Origin: Rhizobium sp. BK650
GTDB taxonomy: Bacteria > Pseudomonadota > Alphaproteobacteria > Rhizobiales > Rhizobiaceae
Direction of reading: 5' to 3'
Assembly: GCF_014195325.1 (NCBI RefSeq)
Contig: NZ_JACIBK010000015.1
Span: 62,001-126,000, forward strand
DNA length: 64,000 nt
Part shown: positions 34,541 through 42,802 of the stretch, one piece after another
Layout of the letters: each line of letters starts with the position of its first letter
Position numbering within the stretch: the stretch's first letter is position 1
Notes under the pieces: model-generated
The model's database searches: none
Told to the model about the DNA's origin: nothing
What the model saw: only the letters and a program-made list of their open reading frames with translations
Position numbers and translations under genes: made by a program

Positions 34541-35328
34541 ATGAATTCCCCATTCGGAAGCGCGCGCAAGAAGCGCTCCCTGCAGGGCGTGACGGTGCTT
34601 TCGCATCAGCGGGCCGCGGCGCCAAGAGCGGCAACCCTCGTCTATCATGCGCTTCGCGACACATCGTTTCGCTCCGCCGCAAGCCAATGGAATTGTTAAA
34701 CGAGAAGGAGCCCGAAGCTGAGTTCGGCGTCAGCCGAACGCCGATCCGTGAAGCCATCCTCCGCCTTTGCGACGACGGACTCGTCGACGTCTTTCCGCAA
34801 TCGGGCACGTTCGTGTCGCGGATTCCGCGCCGTGCGCTTTACGAGGCGATCCTCGTGCGCAAGGCATTGGAGGACACGACGGTTTCGATCGCGGTCGAGA
34901 AGATGACGCCGGTCGGGCTTCGAGCGCTGGAGCGCAATCTTGCCGATCTGGACGCCTGCCACCGCGACGGCGATGTCGCAACCTTTCACATCATAGACAA
35001 TGACTTTCATAAGCTTATCAGCAACATCGCCGGCTTTCCCGGCATCTGGGCAATCATCCAGCAGGTCAAGGTTCACAGCGATCGTTATCGCCTGCTGACG
35101 CTGCCGCAGCAGGGGCGTCTGACGCGCGTCATCGAGGAGCATGCCGCCGTCATCGATTGCATGCGCAGTGGCGACAAAGATGGGGCGAGGGCGGCCATGG
35201 GGTTCCATCTCGGCAAGCTGCTGCACGAGGTCGAAAAGGCCGAGATGCTCGACCCGGCCTATTTTATCGAGGATGCCCCGACGATGCGGGCATCCGCAGG
35301 AGAGAAGGACAATTCCGATGCAGATTGA
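34541..35328 (+). pseudogene. GntR/FCD-family regulator with a frameshift near 34663
   Basis: The first 40 codons from ATG 34541 end with TLVYHALRDT and then go out of frame, stopping after about 10 more codons. Restoring one base after 34662 joins this to IVSLRRKPMELLNEKE, AEFGVSRTPIREAIL and FPQSGTFVSRIP, a normal GntR winged helix. The FCD effector domain follows (LVRKALEDTT, DNDFHKLISNIAG, HAAVIDCMRSGD). The expected LRDTIVSL strongly implies a one-base loss. A start at MELL (34687) would delete half of the DNA-binding domain. Context suggests control of the kduI-kduD genes, with which its end overlaps. It could be a sequencing error. Confidence 0.8.
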
Positions 35329-36154
35329 TGTAAGGCACGCCTCCCACCCCGAAGCCGTCAAGGGGTTCGATACGGATACGCTGCGGCGTCATTTCCTGGT
35401 CGAAACGGTATTTCTGTCCGGCGAAATCAGGCTCACCTATTCGCACTACGACCGCATGGTTATTGGCGGTGCGACACCTGCCGAAACGGCCTTGGCACTT
35501 ACGGCGCCGAAGGCGATCGGTCAGGATGTATTTCTGGCGGAGCGCGAACTCGGCGTCCTGAACGTCGGCAACTCCGGCTACGTCATCGTCGATGGCACCG
35601 CCTATACTCTGGCGAAGTATGATTGCCTCTATGTCGGCAGGGGCGCCGTCGATGTCAGCTTCGAAAGTGCTGATGCCGGCAATTCCGCGAAATTCTACCT
35701 CGTTTCGACGCCGGCCCATGCAAGCCACCCGACCGTGCTCCTGACGCGCGACAAGGCGCGGCATCTGACGCCGGGCGAGGCAGCGTCCGCCAACAAGCGT
35801 TCGATCTACCAATATATTCATCCGGACGTCTGCCAGTCTTGCCAGCTGACGATGGGCTTTACCAGCCTGGAGACCGGCAGCATCTGGAACACCATGCCGA
35901 GCCACACGCACGACCGGCGCATGGAGGCCTATCTCTATTTCGATCTCGACGCCGATCAACGTGTCTTTCATTTCATGGGCGAGCCGGGTGAGACGCGGCA
36001 CATGCTCGTCGCCAACGAGCAGGCGATCATCTCGCCACCCTGGTCGATCCACTCCGGTGCCGGCACCAAGAACTACAGCTTCGTCTGGGCGATGGCCGGT
36101 GACAACAAGAGCTTCACCGACATGGACCATATCGCAATCGGCGATCTGAGGTGA
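35318..36154 (+). CDS. kduI: 5-dehydro-4-deoxy-D-glucuronate isomerase (KduI)
   Basis: At 278 residues it is exactly the length of E. coli KduI. The four metal ligands fall at the same numbers: His196, His198 and Glu203 (SHTHDRRMEAYLYF) and His245 (PPWSIHSGAG). It isomerises 4-deoxy-L-threo-5-hexosulose uronate, from pectin or other uronates, to 2,5-diketo-3-deoxygluconate. The ATG at 35318 has AGGAGAGAAGG upstream and lies inside the end of the GntR frame. The stop overlaps the kduD region. Confidence 0.95.
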   Translation: MQIDVRHASHPEAVKGFDTDTLRRHFLVETVFLSGEIRLTYSHYDRMVIGGATPAETALALTAPKAIGQDVFLAERELGVLNVGNSGYVIVDGTAYTLAKYDCLYVGRGAVDVSFESADAGNSAKFYLVSTPAHASHPTVLLTRDKARHLTPGEAASANKRSIYQYIHPDVCQSCQLTMGFTSLETGSIWNTMPSHTHDRRMEAYLYFDLDADQRVFHFMGEPGETRHMLVANEQAIISPPWSIHSGAGTKNYSFVWAMAGDNKSFTDMDHIAIGDLR

Positions 36155-36159
36155 TGGCG

Positions 36160-36915
36160 ATGCAGGCTCTTTTCGATCTCTCCGGCAAGATCGCCGTGGT
36201 CACCGGCGCCAATACCGGCATCGGGCAGGGGATCGCCGTCGCATTGGCTGGGGCCGGTGCGTCGATCGTCGCCGTCGGCCGCTCGTCGATGGACGAGACG
36301 GAGGCGTTGGTGGCAAGCGCCGGCGCGAAATTCCACGTGATCAAGGCCGATCTCGGCACGATCGAGCCGGCCAAGCCAATCGTTGCGGAGGCGCTGGAGC
36401 GCTTTGGTGGTCTCGATATCCTCGTCAACAATGCCGGCATCATCCGCCGCGCTGACGCGATCGATTTTTCCGAGGAAGACTGGGATGCGGTGATGAACGT
36501 CAACCTGAAGACGGCCTTCTTCCTGTCTCAGGCCGCTGCCCGTCACATGCTCGAAAAGGGCCGCGGCAAGATCATCAACATCGCCTCGCTGCTCTCCTTT
36601 CAGGGCGGCATCCGCATCCCCTCCTATACCGCCTCGAAGAGCGGCCTTGCAGGTCTGACACGCCTGCTTGCCTGTGAATGGGCCGGAAAGGGCGTGAACG
36701 TCAACGCCATCGCCCCCGGCTATTTCATCACCAACAACACGGCGGCACTGCGCGAAGATCCGGATCGCAACGCGAGCATCCTTGCCCGTATTCCGGCTGG
36801 CCGCTGGGGCGAGCCCGGCGATATCGGTGGTGCTGCCGTGTTCCTGGCGTCATCCGCATCCGACTATGTGCATGGTACGGTACTGCCGGTCGATGGAGGC
36901 TGGCTCGCGCGGTGA
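36160..36915 (+). CDS. kduD: 2-deoxy-D-gluconate 3-dehydrogenase/KduD-type SDR
   Basis: The 251-residue SDR has TGANTGIG, NNAGIIRR, Ser in NIASLLSFQGG and the pair in YTASK, with the typical KduD segments GGIRIPSYTASKSG, NAIAPGYFITNNT and LPVDGGWLAR. It reduces 2,5-diketo-3-deoxygluconate to 2-keto-3-deoxygluconate with NADH, the step after KduI. Possible starts are GTG 36151, ATG 36154 (overlapping the kduI stop) and ATG 36160. The last is preferred because GAGG (36148-36151) lies eight bases before it. Confidence 0.93.
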   Translation: MQALFDLSGKIAVVTGANTGIGQGIAVALAGAGASIVAVGRSSMDETEALVASAGAKFHVIKADLGTIEPAKPIVAEALERFGGLDILVNNAGIIRRADAIDFSEEDWDAVMNVNLKTAFFLSQAAARHMLEKGRGKIINIASLLSFQGGIRIPSYTASKSGLAGLTRLLACEWAGKGVNVNAIAPGYFITNNTAALREDPDRNASILARIPAGRWGEPGDIGGAAVFLASSASDYVHGTVLPVDGGWLAR

Positions 36916-36962
36916 GCACTCCGAGCAATCGACAAGTGCGGCAAATGTTTCGCAGCAAAATG

Positions 36963-36991
36963 TTGACGATTTATCGATAATTTCTTATTGA
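36963..36991 (+). promoter_or_regulatory. Sigma-70-like promoter with palindrome, before the hydantoinase-family gene
   Basis: TTGACG (36963-36968) and TATTGA (36986-36991) are 17 bases apart. The perfect palindrome TTATCGATAA (36971-36980) lies between them. Transcription would start near 36999, only about five bases before the ATG at 37004. The downstream MarR regulator gene makes autorepression through this palindrome plausible. Confidence 0.5.
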
Positions 36992-37003
36992 TATCGAAAC
37001 CAT

Positions 37004-40000
37004 ATGGCGGAGGCGATTTTGTCGAACGTGGCGGCTGGTAGCTGGGACTTCTGGATCGATCGTGGAGGCACCTTCACCGATATCGTCGGGCGCGACCCCG
37101 CCGGCGCCCTGCACGCCCGCAAAGTATTGTCCGAAAACCCTGAAGCCTATCGTGACGCCGCCGTTCACGGGATACGACTGCATCTCGGCCTGACCTCTGG
37201 TGAACCGATTCCGGCAGGGCTGATCGGCGAGGTGCGCATGGGCACCACCGTCGCTACCAATGCCCTTCTGGAGCGGAAGGGCGAGCGTCTGGCTCTGGTG
37301 ACGACGAAGGGTTTCCGCGATGCGCTGCGCATCGGCTATCAGGAGCGCAAGAAGATCTTTGCCACTGAGATCATCAAGCCGGAAGCGCTCTACGAGGATG
37401 TGGTCGAGCTGGACGAGCGTGTTCTCGCCGACGGTACGATTGAGGCAAGTCTCGATGAAGCTGCGACCGAAGCAGCACTTCGCGATCTTCGCGCCAAGGG
37501 CTACCGTGCCGTCGCCATCGTCTTCATGCATGCCTATAAATATCCCGTGCATGAAGCCGCGGCTGCCCGCATTGCCCGCGCCATCGGTTTTGAACAGGTC
37601 TCCGTCAGCCATGAGGTCTCGCCGCTGATCAAGCTCGTCGGCCGCGGCGATACGACCGTCGTCGATGCCTATCTGTCGCCTGTGCTTGGCCGCTACGTGC
37701 GGCAGGTGTCGGATGAGCTTGACGTGGCAAGAACCGGTGCGCGCGTCATGTTCATGATGTCGTCGGGCGGCCTGACGGCCGCCGATATGTTTCAGGGCAA
37801 GGACGCGATCCTGTCCGGCCCGGCTGGCGGCGTGGTCGGTCTTGCCAAGACCGGCGAGCAGGCAGGTTTCGGCCATGTGATCGGCTTCGACATGGGCGGC
37901 ACTTCGACAGACGTTGCGCATTTCGATGGCGAATATGAGCGTGCCTTTGAAACGGAAGTCGCCGGCGTTCGTGTTCGCGCCCCGATGATGCTTATCCACA
38001 CGGTGGCGGCTGGCGGCGGTTCGATCCTGCATTTCGAGAGCGGCCGCTTCCGTGTCGGGCCTGACTCTGCCGGCGCCTTTCCGGGGCCGGCCTGCTACCG
38101 CAACGGCGGGCCGCTCGCGGTGACCGATGCCAATGTCATGGCGGGCAAGCTGCTGCCGGATTTCTTCCCGGCGATCTTCGGTCCGCACCAGGATCAGCCG
38201 CCCGATGTCGACACGGTACGGCAGAAGTTTGCCGAACTGGCAGCGGAGATCGGTGACGGGCGCAGCCCGGAAGAAGTGGCGGACGGGTTCATCCGCATTG
38301 CCGTTGCCAACATGGTCGAGGCGATCAAGAAGATCTCCGTTCAGCGCGGCTATGACGTCACGCGGTATGCGCTCAACTGTTTCGGAGGCGCCGGCGGCCA
38401 GCATGCCTGCCTGGTCGCCGATGCGCTCGGCATGAAGAGCATCCTCCTGCATCCCATGTCCGGTCTGCTATCGGCTTATGGCATGGGCCTTGCCGATATC
38501 CGCTCTACACGCCAAAAGGCACTTGGCCTGCCGCTCGATGCGACGGCACCCGCAGCAATGGCCTTACTCGGCAGGGAGTTGCAGGGCGAGTGCCAGCCGG
38601 AACTGGTGGCACAGGGCGTCGAGGCCGGCAAGATCAAGACGGTATTGCGCGCTCATATCCGCTACGCCGGCACTGATACACTGCTCGCCGTCGAGTCTCA
38701 GTTCCCGCAGGATGATGATCCGGTGCGCGTTCGCAAGGAATTCGAAGTGCTGCACAAGCGCCGCTTCGGCTTCGTTGCCGAGGACAAGCCGCTGGTCGTG
38801 GAGGCCGTCGAGGTCGAATGCATCGGTGGTGCGGCGGCCGAAATCGATGTCGACCGCGGTGAGGCGGGCGAGGGCGAGGCTTCGCCCATCCGGCGAACCA
38901 CCTTCCATTCGCTGGGCGACCGTCATGATGCGGCGGTGGTTTTGCGCGATCATATTCTGCCCGGCCAGACCGTGACCGGTCCAGCCATCATCATCGAGCA
39001 AAACCAGACCATTGTCGTGGAAGACGGCTGGCAGGCGAAGCTGACGAGGCGCGATCATATCGTGCTGACCCGCATCAAGGCCCTGCCGGAACGCACGGCG
39101 ATCGGCACCAAGGCCGATCCGGTCATGCTGGAGATCTTCAACAATCTCTTCATGTCGATCGCCGAGCAGATGGGGGTGACGCTGCAGAACACGGCCTATT
39201 CCGTCAACATCAAGGAACGGCTGGATTTCTCCTGCGCCGTTTTCGATGCGGAAGGCAATCTCGTCGCCAATGCGCCGCATATGCCCGTCCATCTCGGTTC
39301 CATGGATGCGTCGGTGGCGACCGCCATCCGCGAAAATCCGGTCATTCATCCCGGCGACGTCTTCCTGATCAACGCGCCCTATAATGGCGGTACGCATCTG
39401 CCTGACCTCACGGTCTGCACGCCGGTCTTCGACGATGCCGGAACGCGCATCCGCTTCTGGGTGGCAAGCCGCGGGCACCACGCCGACATCGGCGGTATTT
39501 CGCCAGGCTCGATGTCGCCGCTGGCCACGCATATCGAGGAGGAAGGCGTCTATATCGACAATTTCAAACTGCTCGATCGCGGCCATCTCCGTGAGGATGC
39601 CCTTGCCCATCTCCTGACTGGTGCACGTTATCCGGTGCGCACGCTGGCGCAGAATCTCAACGACTTGAAGGCGCAGGTTGCCGCCAATGAAAAAGGCGTC
39701 GCGGAGCTCAAGAAGATGATCGCGCTGTTCGGCGAAGACGTGGTCGACGCTTACATGGGCCATGTGCAGGATAATGCTGCCGAAAGTGTTCGCCGCGTCC
39801 TCGACCGGCTGCCGGATGGCGAATTTTCCTATGAGATGGATCAGGGCTGCAAGATCGCCGTCAAGATTTCGATCGACCGGGAAAAACGGGAGGCGACGGT
39901 CGATTTTACCGGAACGTCGCAACAGCGGCCTGACAATTTCAACGCACCGGCACCGGTGACCCGCGCTGCCGTGCTCTATGTCTTCCGCGTGCTGGTCGAG

Positions 40001-40672
40001 GCTGACATTCCGATGAATGCCGGCTGCCTGCGGCCAATCCGTATCGTCATCCCCGAGGGCACCATGCTGACGCCCAAATATCCGGCGGCCGTCGTCGCGG
40101 GCAATGTTGAAGTCAGCCAGGCCGTCACCAACTGCCTGATCGGCGCCGTCGGCGCCATGTCGGCAGCCCAGGGCACGATGAACAACCTGACTTTCGGGAA
40201 CGACAAATACCAATATTACGAGACGATCTGCTCCGGCGCTCCGGCTGGCCCCGGCTTTAACGGTGCGGACGCCGTGCATACCCACATGACGAATTCGCGA
40301 TTGACCGATCCGGAAATCCTCGAGAGCCGTTTCCCGGTCGTGCTCGAGGATTTCCATATCCGGCCGAATTCCGGCGGTCACGGTCAGTGGCATGCCGGCA
40401 ACGGCACGCAGCGCACGATCCGCACGCTGGAAAAGCTCGAATTTGCCATCCTCTCCGGCCATCGCCGCGTCGCGCCTTTTGGTCTGAAAGGCGGCGAGCC
40501 GGGCCAAATCGGCCGCAACTACGTCCGTCGCAATGACGGCACGATCGATGAGCTGAGCGGTGCTGCCCATACGGTGCTGGAGGCCGGCGAAGCCTTCACC
40601 GTCGTGACGCCTACCGGTGGTGGATATGGTGTGCCTGGCGGCGATGTTGGTCATGGAGGCTTTGATGGCTGA
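37004..40672 (+). CDS. Fused hydantoinase/5-oxoprolinase-family protein (HyuA-HyuB type)
   Basis: The 1222-residue protein fuses two halves. The HyuA-like half opens with WIDRGGTFTDIVG (phosphate-binding) and contains GTTVATNALLERKGER and GFDMGGTSTDVAHFDG. The HyuB-like half begins near residue 705 with LEIFNNLFMSIAEQMGVTL and contains FSCAVFDAEGNLVANAPHMPVHLGSM. Such enzymes open cyclic amides (5-oxoproline, hydantoins) with ATP. Bacterial and eukaryotic oxoprolinases share this length. The ATG at 37004 would be nearly leaderless; a TTG at 37019 has GGAGG at 37009-37013. It overlaps the MarR gene by eight bases. Confidence 0.9.
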   Translation: MAEAILSNVAAGSWDFWIDRGGTFTDIVGRDPAGALHARKVLSENPEAYRDAAVHGIRLHLGLTSGEPIPAGLIGEVRMGTTVATNALLERKGERLALVTTKGFRDALRIGYQERKKIFATEIIKPEALYEDVVELDERVLADGTIEASLDEAATEAALRDLRAKGYRAVAIVFMHAYKYPVHEAAAARIARAIGFEQVSVSHEVSPLIKLVGRGDTTVVDAYLSPVLGRYVRQVSDELDVARTGARVMFMMSSGGLTAADMFQGKDAILSGPAGGVVGLAKTGEQAGFGHVIGFDMGGTSTDVAHFDGEYERAFETEVAGVRVRAPMMLIHTVAAGGGSILHFESGRFRVGPDSAGAFPGPACYRNGGPLAVTDANVMAGKLLPDFFPAIFGPHQDQPPDVDTVRQKFAELAAEIGDGRSPEEVADGFIRIAVANMVEAIKKISVQRGYDVTRYALNCFGGAGGQHACLVADALGMKSILLHPMSGLLSAYGMGLADIRSTRQKALGLPLDATAPAAMALLGRELQGECQPELVAQGVEAGKIKTVLRAHIRYAGTDTLLAVESQFPQDDDPVRVRKEFEVLHKRRFGFVAEDKPLVVEAVEVECIGGAAAEIDVDRGEAGEGEASPIRRTTFHSLGDRHDAAVVLRDHILPGQTVTGPAIIIEQNQTIVVEDGWQAKLTRRDHIVLTRIKALPERTAIGTKADPVMLEIFNNLFMSIAEQMGVTLQNTAYSVNIKERLDFSCAVFDAEGNLVANAPHMPVHLGSMDASVATAIRENPVIHPGDVFLINAPYNGGTHLPDLTVCTPVFDDAGTRIRFWVASRGHHADIGGISPGSMSPLATHIEEEGVYIDNFKLLDRGHLREDALAHLLTGARYPVRTLAQNLNDLKAQVAANEKGVAELKKMIALFGEDVVDAYMGHVQDNAAESVRRVLDRLPDGEFSYEMDQGCKIAVKISIDREKREATVDFTGTSQQRPDNFNAPAPVTRAAVLYVFRVLVEADIPMNAGCLRPIRIVIPEGTMLTPKYPAAVVAGNVEVSQAVTNCLIGAVGAMSAAQGTMNNLTFGNDKYQYYETICSGAPAGPGFNGADAVHTHMTNSRLTDPEILESRFPVVLEDFHIRPNSGGHGQWHAGNGTQRTIRTLEKLEFAILSGHRRVAPFGLKGGEPGQIGRNYVRRNDGTIDELSGAAHTVLEAGEAFTVVTPTGGGYGVPGGDVGHGGFDG

Positions 40673-41195
40673 CGGCCAGGAGCAGAAGCCTGAGCGTAAT
40701 CTGATCGTATCCTCCGCTCATCTGGCGGTCGGGAGCTCGCCCGCTCTCTCCGAACTCGAATACGGTTCGATCCTCTTTTCGCATGCCTTCAATCGCTGGA
40801 TGGTGCGCTGCATGGCGGCGGCGGGCGTGCCTGGCCTGTCGCCGGTCGAGATCCTGATCATCCACTCGGTCCGCCATCGCGACCGGCCGAAGACCTTGTC
40901 CGATCTCTGCCTTGTGCTCGACATCGAGGACACGCATGTCGCCAATTACGCCGTGAAGAAGCTTGAGGCGGCGGGGCTCGTCGAGACCGGAAAATCCGGC
41001 AAGGAGAAAGTGATCCAAGTCACCGACAAGGGCGTGGAGGCATTGAGGCGCTATTCGGAAATCCGCGAGCGCCTGCTGGTCGAGGCGACGAATGTTTCCG
41101 GCCTCTCGCAGGACGATCTTTCCAATATCGCCGGCCACCTGCGCGCCCTTTCAGGCTACTACGAGCAGGCGGCGAGGTCGGCGGCAACCCTGTGA
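40665..41195 (+). CDS. MarR-like winged-helix regulator
   Basis: Starting at ATG 40665 (GGAGG at 40655-40659), the product is 176 residues. It contains a winged helix with ILIIHSVRHRDRPKTLSDLCLVLDIEDTHVANYAVKKLEAAGLVETG and a wing at KEKVIQVTDKGVEALRRY, in the MarR style. Flanking helices would form the dimer interface. It is translationally coupled to the hydantoinase/oxoprolinase-family gene and probably regulates it, perhaps through the palindrome at 36971-36980. The ligand is unknown. Confidence 0.85.
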   Translation: MADGQEQKPERNLIVSSAHLAVGSSPALSELEYGSILFSHAFNRWMVRCMAAAGVPGLSPVEILIIHSVRHRDRPKTLSDLCLVLDIEDTHVANYAVKKLEAAGLVETGKSGKEKVIQVTDKGVEALRRYSEIRERLLVEATNVSGLSQDDLSNIAGHLRALSGYYEQAARSAATL

Positions 41196-41220
41196 GGGAT
41201 TTGACCGCATTTTCCTGAAA

Positions 41221-41255
41221 GATGATGCTCCGCCACTCTGCGGCGAAGCATCATC
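41221..41255. terminator. Bidirectional hairpin between convergent genes
   Basis: GATGATGCT (41221-41229) and CCGC (41230-41233) pair with GCGG (41240-41243) and AGCATCATC (41247-41255) around a six-base loop, with a three-base bulge. It lies between the MarR stop (41195) and the stop of the leftward binding-protein gene (41269), so it may serve both. Confidence 0.65.
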
Positions 41256-41268
41256 ATCGATCAAGTCC

Positions 41269-42783
41269 TCAGTTTTTGACGGTATCTTCCAGGAAGAAGC
41301 GGCCGAGGGGATTCTGATAGAAGTTGTCGATGTTCTTGCGCGCGACGTTGATGTAGGGGCTGTAATAGAGATCGATCCAGTTGACGTCGTCCTTAGCCAT
41401 CTTCTGCAGGTCGATATACATCTGTTCGCGCTTCTTCGGATCGAGCTCCAGGCGCGCCTTGGCAACCAGATCCTTTACCGCATCGTTCTTGTAGTTCGTC
41501 ATGTAGTTGTTGTTGGAGTCGTGACCGAGCACGAAGGTTGTCTTCTGGTCGGGGTCGAGAATGTCGTTGGTCCAGTAGTTGACCGAAATGTCGTAATCGC
41601 CGGCAACCGTCATGTCCCATTCCTGGCTTGGGTCGACCTTCTGGAGTTTGGCGGTAATGCCGGCCTTGGCAAGCTGTTGCTGCACGAGAACGGCCGTCTG
41701 TTCATCGACTTCGTCGCCGGCGCGGATCAGGTAGTTGAGCGTCAGGTTAGAGACGCCGGCGTCGGCCAGCATCTTCTTTGCCTTTTCTGGATCGTAGGGG
41801 CGTTGCAGGTTGTCGGCGTAGTGATAGAGAGCGCCATTGGGGATATAGGAATTGGCAACCGTGCCCTGGCCGAAGGTGACGGCATCGACGATCGCCTTCT
41901 TGTCGATTGCCAAATCGAGGGCCTGGCGCACTTCCTTCTTACCCAGATCGCCATGCGCATGGTTGATCAGAAGATGGTCTTCGCGCGTCGAGGCATCGGC
42001 AAGCACGTTGAGGTTTGCATCCTTCTTCAGCTCCTCGACACGCGAAAAGGGTACGAAGATCGCAGCATCGAGCTGGCCGGCCTGCACGTTCAGCATACGG
42101 GTATTGTCGTCAGGCACCGAGATCCACTCGACGCCGTCGAGCTTCACCCGGTCCGCCTGCCAGAAATTCGGGTTCTTCTTGAGGATGATACGGTCGCCGC
42201 GGCGCCATTCTTCAACAGCAAAGGCACCGGAGCCGATCGGTTTTTCGCCATAGGCCTCTGCACCCATGGATTCCATGGCTGCTTTGGATATGACGGAGGC
42301 ATTTGGCAGCGCCAGCGTCGATAGGAACGGTGCCGACGGGTGCTTGAGCTTGATCGTCAGCGTATGCGGGTCGGTCGCGACGGCGGTATCGATCACCTTG
42401 TAGGAATCGCTCCAAAGCGAGGCCGGATCGTCGCGGATACGCAGCAGACTGTAGGCGGCGTCTTCTGCCGTCAACGGTGAGCCATCGGAGAACTTCGCGT
42501 CGCGGATCTTGAAGACATAGGTCAGGCCATCATCGGAGGCGGTCCAGCTTTCAGCCAGGCCGGGCTCCAGCTTGGTGCCGGTCTTGTCGACGCGGATCAG
42601 CACGTCATAGACGTTGGAGAAAACCCAGTTGTCGATGTTCTGCGCCGTCTTGATCGGATCGAATGTCGTCGAATCCTCGCGGCGCCCGATGGTGAGCACG
42701 CCGGCGGCCTCGGCATAGGATGCGCTGAGCGTCAGGCCTGCCAACAGGGCGGCAAGTCCAATTGATTTCCATCTGCTGATCAT
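41269..42783 (-). CDS. Peptide-type ABC transporter substrate-binding protein (SBP_bac_5)
   Basis: The 504-residue precursor has a signal peptide (ISRWKSIGLAALLAGLTLS, cleavage near YAEAA-G). The mature part begins LTIGRREDSTTFDPIKTAQN and continues NVYDVLIRVD and SWTASDDGLTYVFKIRDAKFSDG, the standard DppA/OppA start. The ATG at 42783 follows AAGGGA. It is the last gene of a leftward operon headed by a proline iminopeptidase gene. By analogy with the PipR locus it may bind a plant-derived ethanolamine or peptide-like signal; that is inference. Confidence 0.92.
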   Translation of the reverse strand: MISRWKSIGLAALLAGLTLSASYAEAAGVLTIGRREDSTTFDPIKTAQNIDNWVFSNVYDVLIRVDKTGTKLEPGLAESWTASDDGLTYVFKIRDAKFSDGSPLTAEDAAYSLLRIRDDPASLWSDSYKVIDTAVATDPHTLTIKLKHPSAPFLSTLALPNASVISKAAMESMGAEAYGEKPIGSGAFAVEEWRRGDRIILKKNPNFWQADRVKLDGVEWISVPDDNTRMLNVQAGQLDAAIFVPFSRVEELKKDANLNVLADASTREDHLLINHAHGDLGKKEVRQALDLAIDKKAIVDAVTFGQGTVANSYIPNGALYHYADNLQRPYDPEKAKKMLADAGVSNLTLNYLIRAGDEVDEQTAVLVQQQLAKAGITAKLQKVDPSQEWDMTVAGDYDISVNYWTNDILDPDQKTTFVLGHDSNNNYMTNYKNDAVKDLVAKARLELDPKKREQMYIDLQKMAKDDVNWIDLYYSPYINVARKNIDNFYQNPLGRFFLEDTVKN

Positions 42784-42802
42784 GAGTTCGTTCCCTTCGT
42801 TG

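Noticed and set aside
36971..40654. Two long antisense open frames under the hydantoinase/oxoprolinase gene
   Set aside because: They mirror the codon bias of the forward gene; there are no ribosome sites or recognised domains.
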